Source: Sweltsa coloradensis
Lineage: Eukaryota; Arthropoda; Insecta; Plecoptera; Chloroperlidae
Length of the DNA: 64,000 nucleotides
Reading direction: 5' to 3'
Assembly (NCBI GenBank): GCA_024449915.1
Contig: JAMZAV010000962.1
Location: 310,001 to 374,000 of the forward strand
The position numbers and the translations under genes were made by a program. The notes below the pieces were generated by a model. It did no database searches, was not told where the DNA came from, and worked only from the letters and a program-made list of their open reading frames with translations. Shown here one piece after another: positions 35,577 through 47,450 of this stretch; the first letter of the stretch is position 1; the number at the start of each line of letters is the position of its first letter.

Positions 35577-37681
35577 TACATTTAATCAGGATGATATTTT
35601 AGCTAGCTGTGCAAAGCCACCTCCTGATGCAACCATGCACTGATCCATTGATGACTGGTATATAAGAATGGGAATTTGAAATGGCTTCTGAAGAAAGTGC
35701 TGTTTTTTATTATTCATTTGACATTTGAATATTCAATACGATTGAAACTCGTCACATTTTCTTCTATCAAGTCCGTATCCATAAAAGTACAGTATGTATA
35801 GTGTACAACAATAGTACCTATCATTGAGTTTATGCTTCCGATTATTTTCTGACTGCATTGAACGGAAAGATGAAAAGAGTCAACTATTCTCCGGCCTTTT
35901 GATTATGACATTTTGTTCTGTAGGTGGCGGCCTAACATAAACATTTAAATAAAACAAATAAACATAAATATTTAATATTCGTACAAACTATTTCCATGAT
36001 ATACCTATACATTCAATTCATTCAAATGTATTTCTTCAATACCTATACCCAATAGCTGTACCCAATGGCATCCAATGTAATGCACGTATGCTACAACGAC
36101 GGCAAGGCACGTATGTTAATTAATGACGTGAAAAAATAATTGTGAAAGGAGAAGGAACACCAATGTAATGTGTGTTGAAATTATGAAACGGTAACGAATT
36201 TCTTTCGAAGTATATTTTTGTTTTCTTAATTGCGTTATTATATTATTATTTCTCGGGACATTTGAAATAACCTTTCACATTATTTTCTCTATTCAAAAAT
36301 GCATTAATAAATTTTAAAGCAACACCATTTCTCGCTAAGTCAAATACGTAACGAAGTACATCATTGATACAGAATGAACATTGCTGCCTTCATTTGTTGT
36401 GTCAATATTATTATTACTTGCCTTTTATAGTCACATGTTTACAAAAATTATGATATTTTGATCAGTATATAACCATTGTGTAAATGTTGAAGTACAACTT
36501 CAATTCGGCTTTCGATTTCGATTCACTGGTGTGACCGTTTTGCTGTAATGAGCCAATGAGTGCATGAGAGCTCGAACCAAGTCCATTTGGATTAAAGAAA
36601 AAACTGTATTTTTACTACATGGAATCAACTCTCTGGCATTATTCCCTTCCGCCTTGCATTGACGTACTAGACCATCCTCGGAAGGTCGGTAGAAGTGCGT
36701 AAAGGTTGTATATAAAATTATACTTATTAAAGTGTTGAATGACTCATCGCCGGGCATAGGCAATGTGTTCTGTTATTGGATCACTCGAGGCGGCAGGCCG
36801 CAAATGCATATTACACGAAAACACGTCTCTATGTTTGTTGTGTCCGTTTGGAACAAATTTTCCAGACCATAAATATTTCGACATGTCTCCAGCATCTCTG
36901 ACATGGCATTTGTCGAACCCTGCATGGCTTACCGTTAGAGGTAGCTCATGCATAACGCGTGAGACTCTGATTTGGAAGGAAACGGTTGAATCCCGTCACC
37001 AGCAATCCTAGCTGAAAGTTTCATCCGGGAATTCTTGAGCCCTTAGGCGAATGCCGGGATGCAAGCCTATTTTAGTTTTTATTTCTAGTGCAGTGCGTAC
37101 AATGTTTTCACTCATATTCAATTAACAAATTCTGTAATCAGCAAAATACATACTAAATATGTACGTCGTCTCTAATGCTTAGTTGGTTGGAATCCGCCCG
37201 GAGAGTGAAAATCCTGAGATCTATAATATGGCCGTGGAGACAATTTTTAATTTCTGTTTCATGATAACCCACCAATGCACTTCTCAGGGCTAAACAAAAT
37301 TATACGAACATGTCAATCGTGTGGATGTGTGCGTGTGTCAATACAGTGGATCTACTGAAACACGCGCCATCGAAATAATGGATGGTCCTGTAGAATCGAA
37401 CACAAAATAATTCCAAAACTGAGCCCTACTCATATTTTTATATGCACATTACAACAAACTACAATCACTGCGTGAAATGGTCCCCCTATCTCGAGCGGAA
37501 AATTTATTAGTTATGTTTTATTTTATTAAATCCACACAAATATTAAGTTCCATTAAAAAAAGTAAATACGGCCTAATACAAAATTTTAATAGTAGACCGT
37601 ATAATACATTACCGTTAGACTACGTTTTAGCATTGTTTTCCAACGAAAATAATATCGACTCTAATACATTATATTTACGAG

Positions 37682-37682
<1 letters not shown>
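35577..37682. other. Intronic, nothing recognised
   Basis: AT-rich. Short frames at 36500-37010 and 37477-37680 show no known motif. Confidence 0.45.
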
Positions 37683-37713
<31 letters not shown>

Positions 37714-37735
37714 TATATATATATATATATATAAT
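37683..37735. repeat. (TA)n microsatellite
   Basis: Two runs of TATATA separated by AATTA, at the 3' end of the minus-strand SINE. Confidence 0.9.
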
Positions 37736-37742
37736 TCAAAAA

Positions 37743-37818
37743 GTGACTACACCGGGGTTTGAACCCGGTACCTTAGCTGTCCGGGCTATGCTCTTACCAA
37801 CTGAACTATGCAGCCACC
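37743..37818 (-). repeat. tRNA-derived SINE head, copy 1
   Basis: The reverse strand has an A box TAGTTCAGTTGG and a B box GGTTCAAACCC at normal spacing. GGCTGCA and TGTAGTC can pair as an acceptor stem, and TAGC/GCTA as a short anticodon stem. Loop position 33 is not T, so it is a derived sequence, not a working tRNA. It ends in the (TA)n tract at 37683. Confidence 0.65.
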
Positions 37819-37861
37819 AATTTAAAACTGTCTTATTCTTGGTCTATTTTGTACATTACAT

Positions 37862-37990
37862 GTACGGACAGCTAAGATCCCGGGTTCAAACCCTGGTGTA
37901 GTCACTTTTTTAATTTTTGTCTAAAGAGCTAACATAACAGAGTCATAGTCGCCTACTTATAAAGCCAAGGTTAAACATCGTATATCCCAA
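37862..37990 (+). repeat. tRNA-derived SINE, copy 2 (3' half)
   Basis: Starts inside the tRNA part (GGACAGCTAAGATCCCGGG), includes the B box, then the shared body GTAGTCACTTTTTTAATTTT, GTCTAAAGAGCTAACATAAC and AAAGCCAAGGTTAAACAT. Confidence 0.6.
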
Positions 37991-38056
37991 CTCTAGGGTT
38001 ATAGAGATGGTTTGTATTCTCTAGTTTTTTTCAGTGCTACTCTACGCACGTTATTA

Positions 38057-38250
38057 ACAATGTACAAAACAGACCAAGAATTAGACAAATTTAAATTGGT
38101 GGCTGCATAGCTCAGTTGGTAAGACAAGCCCGGACAGCTAAGGTCCCGGCCCGGGTTCAAACCCCGGTGTAGTCACTTTTTAATTTCTGTCTAAAGTACT
38201 AACATAACAGCGTCATTGTCGCCTACTATAAAGCCAAGGTTAAACATATA
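38057..38250 (+). repeat. tRNA-derived SINE, copy 3
   Basis: 5' leader AATGTACAAAACAGACCAAG shared (inverted) with copy 1, then GGCTGCATAGCTCAGTTGG, B box GGGTTCAAACCCCGG and the body ending AAGCCAAGGTTAAACATATA. A body fragment also occurs inverted near 40500-40570. Confidence 0.65.
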
Positions 38251-38254
38251 TATA

Positions 38255-39059
38255 CTAGGAAAACGCTTAAGTCCCGCCGCGTTGTTGGATGAGCGTAATT
38301 GGTGCATTGAGCTGCCATGTGTTATGCGGATTTTCTGTTGTTCTGTGAAAAAATCACTACCGGTACTAAGTTAAAGATATTTTTAAAATTAAATTAAATT
38401 TAATAAAAAATTTAATTTAATTTAATAAAAAATTAACTTAAATTTTAATTTTTTTTAATTAATCGTAATTTTAAAAAAGGAAAAAATCGTAATATTGAAA
38501 TTTTCATAAGAAATAATTATTTGATTGCGCACAAATTTTACAAGAATATATTAATTCATAAAATTAAGGTTCTGTATAAAAATCATCACAATAGGATAAA
38601 GCATGTAGGTGTTATAAGCTGGAGAAATTTTAAAAATTGAAAAAAGGCGTAAAATTGCGATTTTCGTAAAAAATATTTTTTTGATAACGCTCAAATTTTA
38701 CATGAATATATCAATTCATAAAATTAAGGTTCTGTGAAAAAATCATTACAATCGGACAAAGCATGTAGGTGTTGTAAGTCGAAGAAATTTTAAAAAAATC
38801 GAAAAAAATCGTAAAATTGCGATTTTCATGAGAAATTTTTTTTCGATTGTGCTCAAAAACGTGGCAGTTCTAAGTTCAGAGATTTCGAAGACCTCCATAT
38901 AATTTCATCGCAATCGGAGTATCGGTTTAGCCAGAATCGTGCTAACAAACAGACAAAAATACAAAAAAAAAGAAAAAAAAAAAACTTTCCGGATTTTTTT
39001 CTCCAGTGTAGTGAAATGGAATCTTCGCTTCGCTCGCTACGCTCGCTACGCTCATCCAA
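38255..39059 (+). mobile_element. F1 element
   Basis: A|CTAGGAAAACGCTTAAGTCC to CGCTCATCCAA|T, with a duplicated CGCTACGCT in the tail. It inserted beside the tRNA-derived SINE. Confidence 0.83.
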
Positions 39060-39132
39060 TAAAACCATCGACCCAAGTCAAATATTATTACACACACAAC
39101 ACGAAATGTCTTACATTTACCGTATTCTATAA

Positions 39133-39890
39133 CTAGGAAAACGCTTAAGTCCCGCCGCGTTGTTGGATGAGCGTAATTGGTGCATTGAGCTGCCATGTGT
39201 TATGCGAATTTTCTGTTGTTCTGTGGAAAAATCATTACTAAGTTGAAATTTTTTTTAAATTAAATTAAATTAAATTAAAAATTAACTTAATTTTAATTTT
39301 TTTTTAATTCATCGTAATTGTTAAAAAAATCGTAAAATTGCGATTTTTATAAGAAATAATTTCTTGATTGCGCTCAAATCTAACACTAATATATAAATTC
39401 ATAAAATTAAGGTTCTGCGAAAAAATAATTACAATCGGATAAAGCATGTAGGTGTTATAAGTCAAAGAATTGTTTAAAAAAAGAAAAATCCTGTAAAATT
39501 TCGATTTTTATGATAAATATTTTTTCAATTGCGCTCAAATTTCACAAGAATATCTTAATTCATAAATAAAGGTTCTGTGCAAAAATCATTAAAATCGGAT
39601 AAAGCATGTAGGTGTTATAAGTCGAAGAAATTTTTAAAAAATCGAAAAAAAATCGTAAAATTTCGATTTTCATGAGAAAAAATTTTCCGATTGCGCTCAA
39701 AAACGTGGCAGTTCTAAGTTCAGAGATTTCGAAGGCCTCCATAAAATTTCATCGCAATCGGAGTATCGGTTTAGCCGGAATCGTGTGGACAAACAGACAA
39801 AAATACAAAAAAAAAAAAAAAAAACATTCCGGATTTTTTTCTCCAGTGTAGTGAAATGGAATCTTCGCTTCGCTCGCTACGCTCATCCAA
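39133..39890 (+). mobile_element. F1 element
   Basis: A|CTAGGAAAACGCTTAAGTCC to GCTCATCCAA|T, only about 70 bp from the previous copy in the same orientation. Same internal order of modules. Confidence 0.83.
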
Positions 39891-41195
39891 TAAACACGCA
39901 TGTGACCAATTGTTTTTTCAACATTAACCCTACACACCTACACCACACACTTCTTATAGCTTATTTTTCATTGGAGATCACACACTTTCTAAGTATGATA
40001 ACTAGCACAGAGTCACGAAAAATAATTGAATGAACATAAACCAGATTTGCCTATATCTCGATGTGACAGAATTGCGTCGGTTACAAGGTCACTGCATGTT
40101 ACGAAACAAAATGAACGTCTAGCTGGTGTCCGCTTGACACTGGTAATTTACGACTCGGTGGCTGTCATCGGCCTACAGTTGTGCAATGTTGCACAAAAAT
40201 AATAGCGGTATGCGATTGATGCGTAATTATATTTGATAAATCTTCAAATATAAGTAGTATAATAGGCAGATAGCTTATCCAGATAAAATGAGGAAATACG
40301 ATTTTAATTTCCTTTATATTTTTGGAACACAGAGATTGATTTTTTAAATTCTTCTCGTTAATTACTGTTTCCTTCCAGAAGAGTTAGAGTAAGAGAGAGA
40401 GTAAGAGAACAGTTAAAATATTTACTTTTCATAACATCGTGGGTAGGCCTACAAGTGAACCAAAGGCGAATTCACATCAGAGCGCTTTACTTTTGCTTGA
40501 TGTCCAGATATTATTTATAGTTGGCGACTATGACGCTGTTATGATGGTAGTCTTATCATAGACATAAATTAAAAAAAGGTGCCTTCAACTTCAAATAAAA
40601 ATGGTCCCGTGCCGTGGTTGAAATAAAAAATATAATTTCATCTACCAAAATTTAATATTCAAGCAATAGCCAACAATAAAGCCTTTTGTTACGACTTATC
40701 TCATTTTAATTTGACAGCCATGGTTCAATCCCCGGTGGTAACACTGTTTTAAAACCATTATAATATATACAATGTTAATTGAAATTGCCAAATAAAGTCG
40801 AATAAAATACTGTATTTAGATTATGTTTATTATCATCCTGGAAAGTGGTTTTCCGCGTGCTTCAACCCATTTTTGTCTCCTATTAGAGATGTTTATGTTT
40901 GTATCCCAACAAATGGAGTTGTTGCCATGAACCCTCCTCCCTCCCTCCCCCACCCCCACTTCCACCTCAACTTCATATTAGTACATCACACGCTTTCAAT
41001 GGGCGATACACTAAAAATTATCTTACTTCAATTCACGTGCAGTTAAACTTGAAAGACTCAGAGATGCATAAATGTAATAACGCGCCGTGGCTGGATGTAT
41101 TAATAATTGTTTCATTCTGTTGTGTTGTGAAATAATAAACAAAATTGTCACGACTGGGGATCGAACTCAAAACATACTGGTCCCTGTACATATAA
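39891..41195. other. Intronic, tRNA-like scraps only
   Basis: B-box-like GGTTCAATCCCCGG at about 40722, and an inverted GAGTTCGATCCCC at about 41155 just before an F2 element. Otherwise nothing. Confidence 0.45.
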
Positions 41196-41911
41196 CTAGG
41201 AAACGCTCAGTTGGACGCGTTGATAAGCGAGCACGTGCTATAGCTAGACCCACATTGCACATTTTTTAAATTTTAAAATTTGCGACGTTCGCTGTCCACA
41301 GGGCCATGTTTCCAATATTATTTATTATTGCCAAGGTATTTGGGTAAACCCATGTGTAAACCTTTACTTTGTGAATAAAATCCACCGCCATCTAGAGGAT
41401 CTTGACTCCTTGGGAAAACTATTTGTTGACAAATAATAGACTGCTTCCTCGAAAGTATTTTGATTACTTCTAGGTGGCAGTGCATTAGAAACTTCGCGCG
41501 TCTTTTCGTTGCCATGGCAACGTTACTTTGTTATAATGTAATTTCCATCTACACTACTTATCGGATCAAAATAAAATTAACATATTCGTGACCGGACGGA
41601 CATTCTAAATGATTTGGCTATCTCAGATTTTGTCCCCGTTAAGTTTTTAAAAAAAACTTTCGATTAACTTTAATGTAACTTTTTAACTTTTTGAACGATT
41701 TTGCCACAAAACTAATGGCATTCAATCGAGAACGAAGCTTGCGGATGGTCAAAATTTCAACTCGACCCGAGCCTCCGTTCGAACGTTATGGCGAGACATA
41801 CAAACAAACAAAAAAAAAAAAAACAAACAAACAAACAAACAAAAAAAAAACAAAACCAGTGACTATTTTTTCCGGCAGAGTCAAATGGAAACGCTCGCTT
41901 CGCTCGCTTAA
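41196..41911 (+). mobile_element. F2 element
   Basis: A|CTAGGAAACGCTCAGTTGGA to GCTCGCTTCGCTCGCTTAA|T, full-length. The tract before the 3' tail is (CAAA)n. Confidence 0.85.
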
Positions 41912-41930
41912 TAACTAGTATTGTAGTAAC

Positions 41931-43573
41931 TAGGGATGTCAAACGATTAAATTATTACTAGGAAGCTTCGCAAACGCTTTTTTTAGTCACGTTGATGGAT
42001 GAGCTTTTTACTTATAAAATGTTAATATTAATTTAAAATAATAAAAAACATATTAACACGGCCCATACAAAGCAATCATAAGGTCTGTTGGATCTTTGAT
42101 TGTTTGTAACAAGGCTGTGAGTAAGGTATAAAATCTCCTGTGAAGTTTTCATACAAGGCTGTGAGAAAGATCTAAAATCTATATTTTCGTGCTATTTGGG
42201 CGTATTCTGACCAAACGGGTGGGGCTACTACGTTCATATTTCACATGGACATTAAGGTAATGGTAATGTATTGACTTTGGAAAGAAAAAGTTGAAAAAGT
42301 TAGCCAGAATCTATAAAAATAAAGGTTTTAATATTTAACACCTCAAAAAACTCAAATTAAAACCTTTGTTTCTATAGATTCTGGCTAACTTTTTCAACTT
42401 TTTCTTTCAAACATCAATACATCACCATAACCTTAATGTGCATGTGAAATATGAACGTTTTAGCCTTACCCGTTTGGTCAGAATCGGCCCAAATGTCACA
42501 AAAATATTGCACTAAAAATCGAAAAAAATCGTAAAAGTACGATATTCATTAGAAATATTTCTTCGATTGTACCCAAAAACATAGCAAGTCTAAGTTCAGA
42601 GATTTCGAAGGTCCCCTCCAATTTTGATCAAGATCGAATATGCCGTTTGTCCGGTAGAGAGCGAACAAACAGACAGAAAAACAAACAAAAAAAAAAAAAA
42701 AAAAAAAAAAACACCCGAGGTAAATTTTTTGGGGGGTCGGTGAAATTGAAGTCATCGCTTCGGTCATCCAATAATCGATAATCGAATTCACTTTCACCTC
42801 CATAATCGATTTTAATCGTTTTGTACAATGTCGGTATAGTAGCAAGTTTCTTTCAAATTTCGGTCTGGTTTCGGTTAGTTTGAATCGCCCGCGCATGGCA
42901 CGAGTTCGCATCGGCGCCGTGGCGGGGACTTGAGCCCGCACAACAATCTCAAAGAAGAGAGTCGGGAGCATAATTAAGAGGAAGTGGCGGGGTAGATAAA
43001 GCATACGAGATGAAATTGGCATCAATGCGGTGATCAAATTCAATTGTTTGATGCCATGTTGTCGAAAACTCTTGGCCTAGGCCGAAACACAACACCAGAG
43101 CAATCACTTTTGTCACACTCAAGACGCCATGTTACGTAAAGGTGCAATTACTGCTCGGCGTTTCAGGCGCGTTGAGGAACAGAATGCAGCTTTAACTCCG
43201 CCCACTCCTTCCGACCTTGCACGGCCAGCTCATGCGCACATGATGGATGACAAGGCAAGGCTGGTACGAACAATGTATTTTGCGATGTAGCTTCAATCAT
43301 ATGTGGATTGGGAACAATCTCGCGTGCTAGAAATTGATGGAAACGTATCTCACGGGCGAGCAAGACATTAAATCGGCGGTTATCACGGCGTATTTGACGG
43401 GAAAACGTAACGTACGGGAACGTTTCTCGTGGGTAATAGGCGGCGGATCTTGAAAACTAAATTTTAAAAAGCGCAAAAATTTAGAATCGATTTTTTTGTA
43501 AAAAATAGATTAATCGTTTTCGATTAATAATCGATTAATCGAATCGATTTAATCGTAATCGTTGACACCCCTA
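41931..43573. mobile_element. hAT element with AATCGATT-type subterminal repeats
   Basis: The 1643-bp element is flanked by GTAGTAAC (41923-41930 and 43574-43581). It begins TAGGGATGTCAAACGATT and ends AATCGTTGACACCCCTA. The right end is a run of CGATTAAT/AATCGATT words. An F4 element (41957-42771) is nested 26 bp from the left end. No transposase frame was found in the remainder. Confidence 0.9.
41957..42771 (+). mobile_element. F4 element nested in a hAT
   Basis: Starts CTAGGAAGCTTCGCAAACGC (a variant left end) and ends TCGGTCATCCAA|T. It contains an inverted pair of the ACCTTTGTTTCTATAGATTC module (about 42295-42335 and 42360-42400). Confidence 0.75.
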
Positions 43574-43631
43574 GTAGTAACTATCTTGTTTCCAAACTTT
43601 TCTTTATTCTTATCCTAAGTCAGAGCATCGG

Positions 43632-43788
43632 CTAACTTTTCTGTCCAACGTAGAATGAATGTTTTGACTTTTGGCTTAGTGGAATTGCTACATCAATAAT
43701 AAATGTTTTCCTGTTTGATTCATAAGTTAAAATAATATCTGGCCGATTATGTTGTTTTATCTTATCATCTGTAATAAGGGGCTGTCCT
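43632..43788 (-). pseudogene. R2-like LINE C-terminal fragment, interrupted by piggyBac
   Basis: The minus-strand frame reads GQPLITDDKIKQHNRPDIIL and TYESNRKTFIIDVAIPLSQK. The NRPDI...IIDVAIP pattern is common in the region after reverse transcriptase in non-LTR elements with a restriction-like endonuclease (PD...D/E signature). The frame is cut at its right end by the piggyBac insertion. Short fragment, no intact element. Confidence 0.5.
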
Positions 43789-43809
43789 TTAACCCTTTTA
43801 ATGCGGAGA

Positions 43810-43914
43810 GCGACTATAGTCGCAGTCGTAAAATAACCATTGGATGCGAAATTCGACTTTAGTCGATCACTCTGAAAAAACGTGAGGCTGTCAGGCGACG
43901 ATCGACTATAGTCG
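43810..43914. repeat. Three palindromes inside the piggyBac left end
   Basis: The palindromes are GCGACTATAGTCGC at 43810-43823, CGACTTTAGTCG at 43854-43865 and CGACTATAGTCG at 43903-43914, spaced about 45-50 bp apart. Their position just inside the terminal repeat suggests transposase binding sites. The right end has only a weaker palindrome (GACGTTTATAACGTC near 46599). Confidence 0.75.
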
Positions 43915-44141
43915 CAGTGTTCATAAAAGTTCATTTTTCACTGTTAGATCGCAGCAGCGTGCAGACGCAACGGCACGTACAATTGCGCGCTCTGTCATTT
44001 GCAGCGCGGACTGCTGCGAGCCACGGGAACACACACATGGCGTGATGACGAGCTTGGCATTTTAGGCCTACATTTTGATATTGTGTTTGTTTATATTATG
44101 TTCTGCAACGTTTCAAAAGCCAGTAAGTGAATGTTTTTAAA

Positions 44142-45932
44142 ATGGCATCAACTAGCAAGGTGAACGATAATGCTATTGCATCAACAAGCAAGGTGAACAA
44201 TAACTCTATTCAATCTATTTTGGAAGAAAGTGACGACAGTGATTTTGATTTTGAGAGTGACCGTGGAAGCCCAGTTCCAAGTGATTTTGAAATCGAAGAA
44301 AGCAGTTCCGAGGACGAAGATGATGTGGAAACAGGTATTTGGAAACTGGTGAAAGATGTGAACAATGGTCACACCATTGTACTAGATTCTGTTCCTCCCT
44401 TTGTTGGTAGAAACAAGGTGAATGATTTAGAAGGACTAACACCTGTTGAATGTTTTGAAAAGTTTTTCCCCTCTGATATTTACGGTATTGTTGCAAAGGA
44501 GACAAACAACTATGCTTCCCTTCACTTGGACAGCACGGTACCCTTTCCTCCAAGAAGCCGTTTTTGGAGATGGACCGATGTCGATGCCGCGGAAATCCGC
44601 GCATTTATTGCTGTGGAAATAGGCATGGGCCTGTGTAATAAGCCCTCACTAGATTCTTACTTCAACACTGCGTCCTGGCTGACAAACACACCAGGCTTTC
44701 GTCAAGTTTTTTCTAGGGATCGATATCTCGTTATAAGGTCATTCATACATTTCAATGACAATGCTAATCAACCACTGAAGGGGCAACCAGGGTATGATGC
44801 CCTGTATAAAATTCGGCCCATAATCTTTCACACTGAGGACACATATATTCAAATTTACGAGCCACATAAAGAGCTGTCGATAGATGAGACCATGATAAAG
44901 TTCAAAGGACGCTTGTCGTTCAAGCAATATATGCCAAACAAGCCTTCAACCAAATGGGGCATAAAGATGTGGTCAATGTGCGATTCAAAGACTGGGTTTC
45001 TGCTCAGGTTCAATGTTTACACTGGAAAGAGTGATGACGTTGCTCGTGGGGATGGATTGAGCTCTCGAGTTGTCAAAGAATTACTTCATGGATTTGACAA
45101 CTTAGGCCATGATGTTTACATGGACAACTTTTACTCAGGCATTGACCTGTTCCTTGACCTGCTAGAAAAAAAAATTGGGGCCTGTGGAACAGTGCGAGCA
45201 AACAGGAGGGGCCTACCAGATGAAATTAAAAAAATGAAAATGAAACGTGGAGACCCCCCAGCTATTTGGCTGCATGAGAATAAAAAGATCCTGGCTTGCT
45301 CTTGGCAAGATACGGGTAAAGTTAACATGCTTTCGACGGTGGGTAATTGTGGGGTGACACAAGTCGAAGTGAATTCGAAGGCTGGAAAAAGAAACGTTAT
45401 GAAGCCAAACGTACAAGTCATGTACAATAAAAACATGGGTGGCGTCGACAGGTTCGACCATTACTGCAGCACCTACCCATTCAACCACAAATCAATTCGT
45501 TGGTACCAAGTCATTTGGCATTTCATAATTGATACTGCGTTAGTAAATGGATGTATTGCATACAACATGGAAAACCCAGGAGCGAAGATGACCCACAGGG
45601 CTTTTAGAATGAAGGTAGCTGATGGGCTTCTGGCTGATTTCAACAAACTAGAAATGCCAAAGGGCCGAAAATCGGTCAACCCGCTGGCTAACAGGCTTGT
45701 AGAGAGGCATTTTATTATGCCAAATGAGAATAAAAAGTTCAAACCAAACTGTGTGGTTTGTTCAATTACAAAAGGACAATGCAAAGTGGATGGAGGAGAA
45801 TGCAAGAGGAAACAAACATCATTCCACTGTGCAGACTGCCCAGAGAAACCAGCTCTGTGTGTTGGTGAATGCTTTCGTGCTTACCACACTGCAAAACGGT
45901 ACAAAAAGCAGTGCGAGTGTGTGCCAGCGTAA
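44142..45932 (+). CDS. piggyBac transposase, 596 aa
   Basis: DDE-type piggyBac transposase that cuts and pastes its element at TTAA. I chose the ATG at 44142 (MASTSK); the frame is open slightly further upstream but only from a GTG. Residues ~25-65 form an acidic Ser/Asp/Glu-rich N-terminus. The catalytic domain contains the expected three aspartates: D248 in SIDETM, D328 in VYMDNFYSG and D436 in GGVDRFD, with spacings (80 and 108) close to the family pattern. Residues ~537-596 are a cysteine-rich zinc-binding tail starting CVVCSITKGQ and ending KKQCECVPA, as in other piggyBac proteins. There is no internal stop or frameshift. An AATAAA lies at 46028, about 95 bp past the stop. Minus-strand frames over it are shadows. 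Confidence 0.95.
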   Translation: MASTSKVNDNAIASTSKVNNNSIQSILEESDDSDFDFESDRGSPVPSDFEIEESSSEDEDDVETGIWKLVKDVNNGHTIVLDSVPPFVGRNKVNDLEGLTPVECFEKFFPSDIYGIVAKETNNYASLHLDSTVPFPPRSRFWRWTDVDAAEIRAFIAVEIGMGLCNKPSLDSYFNTASWLTNTPGFRQVFSRDRYLVIRSFIHFNDNANQPLKGQPGYDALYKIRPIIFHTEDTYIQIYEPHKELSIDETMIKFKGRLSFKQYMPNKPSTKWGIKMWSMCDSKTGFLLRFNVYTGKSDDVARGDGLSSRVVKELLHGFDNLGHDVYMDNFYSGIDLFLDLLEKKIGACGTVRANRRGLPDEIKKMKMKRGDPPAIWLHENKKILACSWQDTGKVNMLSTVGNCGVTQVEVNSKAGKRNVMKPNVQVMYNKNMGGVDRFDHYCSTYPFNHKSIRWYQVIWHFIIDTALVNGCIAYNMENPGAKMTHRAFRMKVADGLLADFNKLEMPKGRKSVNPLANRLVERHFIMPNENKKFKPNCVVCSITKGQCKVDGGECKRKQTSFHCADCPEKPALCVGECFRAYHTAKRYKKQCECVPA

Positions 45933-46628
45933 GCCTACAGTCCACCCAACAATGACCAATAAACATTCGGTAACTATATATATCCAATACCTATACAAAG
46001 AAAAACACCAAATGTGTGGACAATTGCAATAAAAAATGTCTAATGCTCAAATTGTTTCCAGACGATCCTCAAATCAGAGACAAACAGCCGTCAAGACAAC
46101 AATGCAATGTCAACAATATAAACACAATACATAGTGTAACAATTATTCATGTGGTACAGTCTCTATAATGCAGTAAAATAATGAAAATAATTGCAAAATA
46201 ATGAGTGAGAACATTTTCCAGGGAATTGACATTTTTATCTAATGATTATTGTACGCCCTCGATTTTTCAACAATACTTGTAAATAAAATAAATACATTAG
46301 GCCTGTGAAAACTTTCTTATTTTTTATTTGGAACTTTCTTGAGAGATTAAAATATTAACTTTATAATTTAGGTCAGAATACAAGTGTTATTTTTTATTTT
46401 TTTTTAATGATGACCAAATCACTGAATTACTACATTTTTAAACTTTAAAAAATCATAACAATGAAAAAAATGTGTAAAATTTAAAAAAAAAAATATGATG
46501 TTGTGAGGAAGACCTGAAATAACAATAAAAAAATATGTGAGGTACAAATTTGAAATTTCATTTTTGGAGTGTTTTAGTGTAATTTACCAGACATACGGAC
46601 GTTTATAACGTCGCGGCGAAAGGGTTAA

Positions 46629-47078
46629 TGAAGTTACCCACTTTTCACCAAATTGCCCCCCCCCCCCTTGTTACAGTTTATGTTTGTGTGACCCCCTCCT
46701 AATAATGTCACAAAAAATCATTTTCACCCCTCACCAACATACCGCCCCGCCAGTCCCCATAAACCATGTTCTGGTGAAAATTTTACTGGAAAAAACCAGT
46801 CACATTTCGATTAAATATTTTACTAATATTTTTCATTAGAGCGTCAAAATATCAAATCAATTTTTTTTAAATTATTGTTATAATTAAAATTTAGATTTTG
46901 TCTTCTGTATACCTTTTTTGTGTTTCATTTTCTGTATTTGTAAATAATGGTTACAATTTACAAAACACTTCAATGAATACACTATGTCGTCATACTCAGA
47001 CCTTGCATTTTTTTACCAAAATTTTAAAAAATTTTATGACAAGATTTCATTGATAAGGTGTCCTCCTGTATACCAGAA
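46629..47078. other. Intronic, nothing recognised
   Basis: Right flank of the piggyBac insertion. It probably continues the R2-like fragment for a short distance, then AT-rich sequence. Confidence 0.4.
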
Positions 47079-47450
47079 CACACATAACAAAAACTTGTAG
47101 AAATACAGCCAAACCTTACACACTCAAAAGGAATGAGATCTAAAAAAGGGCCAAGCTCATCTACCCTTCCACATAAACGTACAGTGTCCCATAACAGCAT
47201 CCTCGAAAAGCTTGGCAAAATAGAATTTGCGATTATTAATTTAACGTAATAGTTTATCCAAGTTCTTTTTTTCTAATTAATTTAAACGTAATAACATGCA
47301 AATTCTATTTTGCCAAGCTTTTCGAGGATGCTGTTATGGGACACTGTACGTTTATGTGGAAGGGTAGATGAGCTTGGCCCTTTTTTAGATCTCATTCCTT
47401 TTGAGTGTGTAAGGTTTGGCTGTATTTCTACAAGTTTTGTTATGTGTGTG
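47079..47450. repeat. Fold-back block, copy 2
   Basis: Arms 47079-47229 and 47299-47450 are nearly identical to copy 1. It is followed by the same 1.1 kb of sequence as at 31914-33039. Confidence 0.85.

Larger units (their letters stand above)
43793..46624 (+). mobile_element. piggyBac transposon, apparently complete
   Basis: The element is 2832 bp and is bounded by TTAA at 43789-43792 and 46625-46628. Its ends are CCCTTTTAATGCGG on the left and, read inward from the right, CCCTTTCGCCGCG, so the terminal inverted repeats are short and begin CCCTTT as usual for piggyBac. It carries one intact transposase frame. Three near-identical palindromes lie just inside the left end. It inserted into an R2-like LINE fragment, whose frame reads across the empty TTAA when the element is mentally removed. 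The intact ORF and perfect target duplication suggest a fairly recent insertion. Confidence 0.92.

Noticed and set aside
37743..37818. Functional tRNA gene
   Set aside because: No T at position 33, mismatched anticodon stem and several repeat copies; a SINE explains it better.
44181..45987. Minus-strand frames across the piggyBac gene
   Set aside because: Shadows of the intact plus-strand transposase.
43793..46624. piggyBac ORF as a domesticated PGBD host gene
   Set aside because: Terminal repeats and TTAA duplication are intact, so it is a transposon.
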